A stretch of DNA of 64,000 nt from Butyrivibrio fibrisolvens. GTDB lineage: Bacteria; Bacillota; Clostridia; Lachnospirales; Lachnospiraceae. The stretch covers positions 2,604,001 through 2,668,000 of the forward strand of contig NZ_CP146963.1 of NCBI RefSeq assembly GCF_037113525.1, read 5' to 3'. Of the stretch, positions 60,723 to 64,000 are shown one piece after another. The notes under the pieces are model-generated. The model was not told the origin of the DNA, ran no database searches, and worked only from the letters and a program-made list of their open reading frames with translations. Both the position numbers and the translations under genes were made by a program. Positions within the stretch are counted from its first letter, which is position 1; every line of letters begins with the position of its first letter.

Positions 60723-61676
60723 TTACGTACCAACTCTTCTCAACAGATTTTGAATTAACTTGTTACAAAGGATCATCATAAGGAACAGAATTGTTGCTAT
60801 TGCACATGCATAACCCATTTCAAATCTCTGTGAACCGTAGTCAATAAGGTGAGTAACGATTGTGCTGGCTGCATAGTCAGTACTTGGGTTACCGCAAAGA
60901 GCAATTGTTACATCAGCAACACCGAATGCCTGTGTGATACTCATAACAGCACCGAACATAAGCATTGGCTTCATGTTAGGAAGTGTGATGTACCAAAGTT
61001 CCTGCCATCTGTTCTTTACACCATCCATGTAACCTGCTTCAAACTGTGATTTATCAACACCCTGAAGACCTGCTACGAAGGAAAGGAAGCCTGTTCCCAA
61101 ACTCATCCACAGGATAACCAGCATACATACCGGCAACATGTACTGTGGATTCATGAACCAAAGAATAGGTGTATCAATTATTCCAAGATTCTGAAGTGCT
61201 GCGTTTACATATCCGTATGCATCTCCTCTGAAGAATACAGAGAAGATAACATAACAGTTACCTGCGATTGAAGGTGCATAGAATACTATAACCGCAATTG
61301 ATCTGACCCATCTTGGAAGTTCATTTATCAGCCATGCAAAAAGGAATGACATGATATAACCAAGAGGTCCTGTTATAACCGCTATCATAAGCGTGTTCTT
61401 GACACTGGTAAGGAACACATCATCCTCAAGTATCAATGAAACATAGTTCTGCAATCCCAAAAACCTTGGTGGCTGCAAGATATTATAATAAGTAAAGCTA
61501 TAATATATTGAAGCAACAACCGGATAGACAAAAAACATTGCGAAAAGAATTGCATATGGTGCAAGGAATGCGTAGCACATTTTTGAAACCTTGGCCTTCT
61601 TGACCATGATTACGGCTTCACGCTTCCTCAGCTTAAAATACTTACTGAAAAACTCTCTCATACCGTCTTCTCTCAT
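60723..61676 (-). CDS. Carbohydrate ABC permease (MalF/LplB-type), second system
   Basis: Membrane permease of 317 residues. After a basic N-terminal segment (about 35 residues) there are six helices; FLAPYAILFAMFFVYPVVASIYYSF is typical of the first. The EAA loop reads QFEAGYMDGVKNRWQELWYITLPNMKPM. The ATG overlaps the stop codon of the large binding-protein gene by four bases (ATGA), so the genes are coupled. The start could also be an ATG five codons later. Confidence 0.9.
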   Translation of the reverse strand: MREDGMREFFSKYFKLRKREAVIMVKKAKVSKMCYAFLAPYAILFAMFFVYPVVASIYYSFTYYNILQPPRFLGLQNYVSLILEDDVFLTSVKNTLMIAVITGPLGYIMSFLFAWLINELPRWVRSIAVIVFYAPSIAGNCYVIFSVFFRGDAYGYVNAALQNLGIIDTPILWFMNPQYMLPVCMLVILWMSLGTGFLSFVAGLQGVDKSQFEAGYMDGVKNRWQELWYITLPNMKPMLMFGAVMSITQAFGVADVTIALCGNPSTDYAASTIVTHLIDYGSQRFEMGYACAIATILFLMMILCNKLIQNLLRRVGT

Positions 61677-64000
61677 TCCCCATAAACCGGCAGACCAAAT
61701 TCTTTTCTCTTCTTGGTCAACTCATCATCAATCTTGATGGAGTAGTCGATTATGGTTTCTCGTGAATCTACCTTTTCGTTAAATACCTTACGTATTGCGT
61801 TAGAGATATGTCTACCTGTGTAATATCCACCAGGAACTTCTCTGATACCTCTTGTCTGATCCCACTGTGCATTCAGAACTTCAATATCATCTGCACTCCA
61901 GGAAAGATTTGAGAATGCCTCTCTGTTAGCAGTTGCATATCTTGCAGATGCTCCGAGAAGAGCTTCAATCTCTCGACCGAATGTTACCTGAGTTTCAGGC
62001 TGTGCCCACCACTTCATGAATTCCCATGACATCTGACGAAGCTGCTCATCTTCTGTCTTGATCATCATTGTTGCAGCACCTGATATAAAGTCTGAACGAT
62101 CGATATATGTGGTACCATCTTCATTAGTACGAACTGTTCCAGGAATAAGTGTGAAGTCCCAAAGACCTCTTATTTCAGGAGCTGATACCATCAGAGTGTT
62201 GTATGTTGAATATGGTGCAATACCAATTGGCATCTCACCGGAACGGAATCTTGAAACAAAGTCATAAACAGTAGGTATACCATAATCATTGAAATACCTT
62301 ACATAATCTTCAAATGCTTTGATTCCTGCCTCAGTATCAACTGTTGTCTTGTTACCTGCTTCGTTATAAACATCTCCTCCATACTGGAACAGAAGTGAGA
62401 AGTACATAGACAGATCGGCTGATGCTGACATGATAGTTGTTGTAGCCTGAGCTGATGAAGATGAACCTGCTGCACTAGGTATACCAACTGAAAGGTTTTT
62501 ACCCTGAATAGTAGGCATCTCAGCTATAAGCTCGTCCCAAGTGTTTGGAATCTCAAGACCAAGTTCTTCCATAACGTCTTTTCTATAGAACATAACGTTG
62601 AAAGTCTGTGTCTCAGGAATACCATAAATGTGACCATCAAGGCTTATCTGCTCATATGAACTTTCTGAATAGTTCGCAAGCACTTCCTGATAATCAGGGA
62701 ACTGAGTGATATCTTCAGCTGCACCACGGAGTGCGTAGTTAACAGGCTGATCTGCACCTATTGAAAGAACTACGTTAGGTCCTCTTCCTGCAATAACTGC
62801 ACTTTGAAGAGCGCCCGCATCAACGATTTCTACGTTAACTTTAATTCCGGTACTTGTAGTAAAATCTTCATCGATCATGGACTTAAGGATTGTACCCTGA
62901 TCTCTACCTGTAAGTACCCATACCTTAACTACATCATCGCCATCACCATAAACATCACCGACTGCGTTGTAATCAACGAAGAAAGAAATTACGAAAGACT
63001 TGATCTCATGTCCGATTCGGTCAAGAGCACTTTCTGTATCCTTCTTAGGCGCTGTTCCTGCAGCTGTTACTTCAATATAGTCAATATCAAGCTTAGTCAT
63101 ACTCAGATTAAGAGTAGATGTACCAAGTGATGTGATATTATCTTTGAAAGTAGTAAACTCTGTTGTTATCTTGTTTGGCTTCTCACAGAATCTTTCAAGC
63201 TGCTGTGCAATAGTCTGAGCTGTTGCAATTGAGTCAGCTTTCTGACCTGAATAGTCAACCATGTCATCAACTATCTTATAGAGTCTCTTTGACTCAAGTT
63301 CCATAGCCTTCATAACTTCAGGATATGTTGTCTCAACATGATAGTCTCTGTACTGGTCAGGTGAAGCGCCTGTGTAAACGAGAATCTTACGATAAATCTG
63401 ATTCAGTCTGTAAGTAGAATCCTCGATCTCTTCAAGAATAGTTCCAAGCTCTCCAAGAGAAGCTTCAAGTCTTATTGTGTGTGTTCCTTTTGTAAGATAG
63501 AAATTATAAGGATTGCCATTCTCATCTGAAAGAGTGATCAGATCCCAGTTATTTGTATAAGGGAAGGAAATCTCTTCCACTTCCTTAAAAGGAATCTCTC
63601 CATCAATGTAGAGTGTTCTGTTAGATACATTACCTCTTGAATAGTTCTGTCTACCTTTTACAGTAAGATTGTAAAAACCATCTTCTTCAACAGTAACATC
63701 CCATTCGATCCACTGTCCGTTTGTGCTCCATGCCTCACCGCCAACATAGTTGAGAACTGTATGCTTAAGTGACATTGGCTGAGTAGATGGTGAAGATCTG
63801 TCATACTTTGCATAAAGTGATGACTCTGATCTTCTGGCTGACTCTTCACCCTGAACTATCTGTGTGTATCCTTCAGACTGATTTGCACTGTTACTTGAAT
63901 TAGCAGCTGTGTACTCTTCATATGTTGCAAGTTCGAATACGCTTGTGAACTTCAGGTTCTTGATTGCCATCGGCTCATTGACTGCTTCGATCATTACTTC
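61673..64000 (-). CDS. Large extracellular solute-binding protein with N-terminal carbohydrate-binding-like domain (5' end outside the window)
   Basis: At least 775 residues; the coding frame continues beyond the right edge (codons GAA GTA precede ATG 63994), so the signal peptide and start are missing. The first part (about residues 70-205) looks like a CBM-type jelly roll (GGEAWSTNGQWIEWDVTVEEDGFYNLTVKGRQN, KGTHTIRLEASLG). A linker region of about 140 residues follows, then a complete family 1 solute-binding protein (VWVLTGRDQGTILKSMIDEDFTTSTGIKVNVEIV, MFYRKDVMEELGLEIPNTWDEL, EFMKWWAQPETQVTFGREIE). Fusion of a sugar-binding sandwich to a binding protein is unusual for the family. It is the first visible gene of the right-hand cluster. 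Confidence 0.85.
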   Translation of the reverse strand, partial: EVMIEAVNEPMAIKNLKFTSVFELATYEEYTAANSSNSANQSEGYTQIVQGEESARRSESSLYAKYDRSSPSTQPMSLKHTVLNYVGGEAWSTNGQWIEWDVTVEEDGFYNLTVKGRQNYSRGNVSNRTLYIDGEIPFKEVEEISFPYTNNWDLITLSDENGNPYNFYLTKGTHTIRLEASLGELGTILEEIEDSTYRLNQIYRKILVYTGASPDQYRDYHVETTYPEVMKAMELESKRLYKIVDDMVDYSGQKADSIATAQTIAQQLERFCEKPNKITTEFTTFKDNITSLGTSTLNLSMTKLDIDYIEVTAAGTAPKKDTESALDRIGHEIKSFVISFFVDYNAVGDVYGDGDDVVKVWVLTGRDQGTILKSMIDEDFTTSTGIKVNVEIVDAGALQSAVIAGRGPNVVLSIGADQPVNYALRGAAEDITQFPDYQEVLANYSESSYEQISLDGHIYGIPETQTFNVMFYRKDVMEELGLEIPNTWDELIAEMPTIQGKNLSVGIPSAAGSSSSAQATTTIMSASADLSMYFSLLFQYGGDVYNEAGNKTTVDTEAGIKAFEDYVRYFNDYGIPTVYDFVSRFRSGEMPIGIAPYSTYNTLMVSAPEIRGLWDFTLIPGTVRTNEDGTTYIDRSDFISGAATMMIKTEDEQLRQMSWEFMKWWAQPETQVTFGREIEALLGASARYATANREAFSNLSWSADDIEVLNAQWDQTRGIREVPGGYYTGRHISNAIRKVFNEKVDSRETIIDYSIKIDDELTKKRKEFGLPVYGE

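Overview
The window is a 64 kb stretch of a low-GC Firmicute chromosome, most likely a rumen or gut member of the Lachnospiraceae close to Butyrivibrio or Pseudobutyrivibrio. I infer this from the AT-rich code, strong AGGAGG ribosome sites, a CIRCE-controlled groESL operon, a short preQ1-type leader before queT, and many genes for plant polysaccharide use (mannonate dehydratase, a GH5 endoglucanase, a DUF5722 glycosidase-like protein, several sugar ABC transporters). No rRNA, tRNA, CRISPR array or phage gene was found. Nearly every gene is on the minus strand; the exceptions are an AraC regulator (1642) and the queT pair (29639-30407).

Region by region (minus strand unless stated). 1-3600: uxuA, a divergent AraC regulator, a ROK sugar kinase. 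3700-9200: a very large GGDEF-EAL-PAS-GGDEF-PAS protein and a membrane Cache-HAMP-GGDEF protein (c-di-GMP signalling). 9400-15800: TetR-xpt, then a complete BMP-family nucleoside ABC importer. 16200-23900: hemZ, an MBL hydrolase, the (p)ppGpp synthetase/hydrolase, apt, groEL-groES. 24500-29300: phosphoesterase, two lipoproteins, a gene remnant and a truncated UvrD-type helicase. 29600-38700: queT, recQ, an Rpn nuclease, a dicarboxylate symporter, the DUF5722 protein, a DMT exporter. 38800-45500: B12 radical SAM protein, metF, XRE regulator, two membrane proteins, a P-loop kinase. 45800-49300: a 3.5 kb transposon. 49466-50824: GH5 endoglucanase. 51200-64000: a long cluster with two carbohydrate ABC systems around a DUF5696 protein, a Yip1 membrane protein and an NHL/TPR protein.

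The most unusual feature is a family of large foldback elements (copies at 24361, 35389, 45695/49283 and 50891). Full copies are about 250-290 bp, have arms of about 120 bp, and share an apex and an asymmetric internal loop. One copy has been split exactly in its apex by a TniA/TniB-type transposon (45818-49282) that left a 6-bp target duplication. Two copies flank the endoglucanase gene in the same orientation. I do not recognise this family. The transposon has two oddities: a frameshifted DUF6431 gene, and a terminal small gene with a perfect ribosome site but no canonical start codon.

The second item of interest is the double-ABC cluster at the right end. It has two permease pairs and two solute-binding proteins but no ATPase and no cytoplasmic glycosidase, and three of its proteins (DUF5696, Yip1, NHL/TPR) have no settled function. 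All functional calls rest on reading the sequence and on remembered family features; no database search was run.
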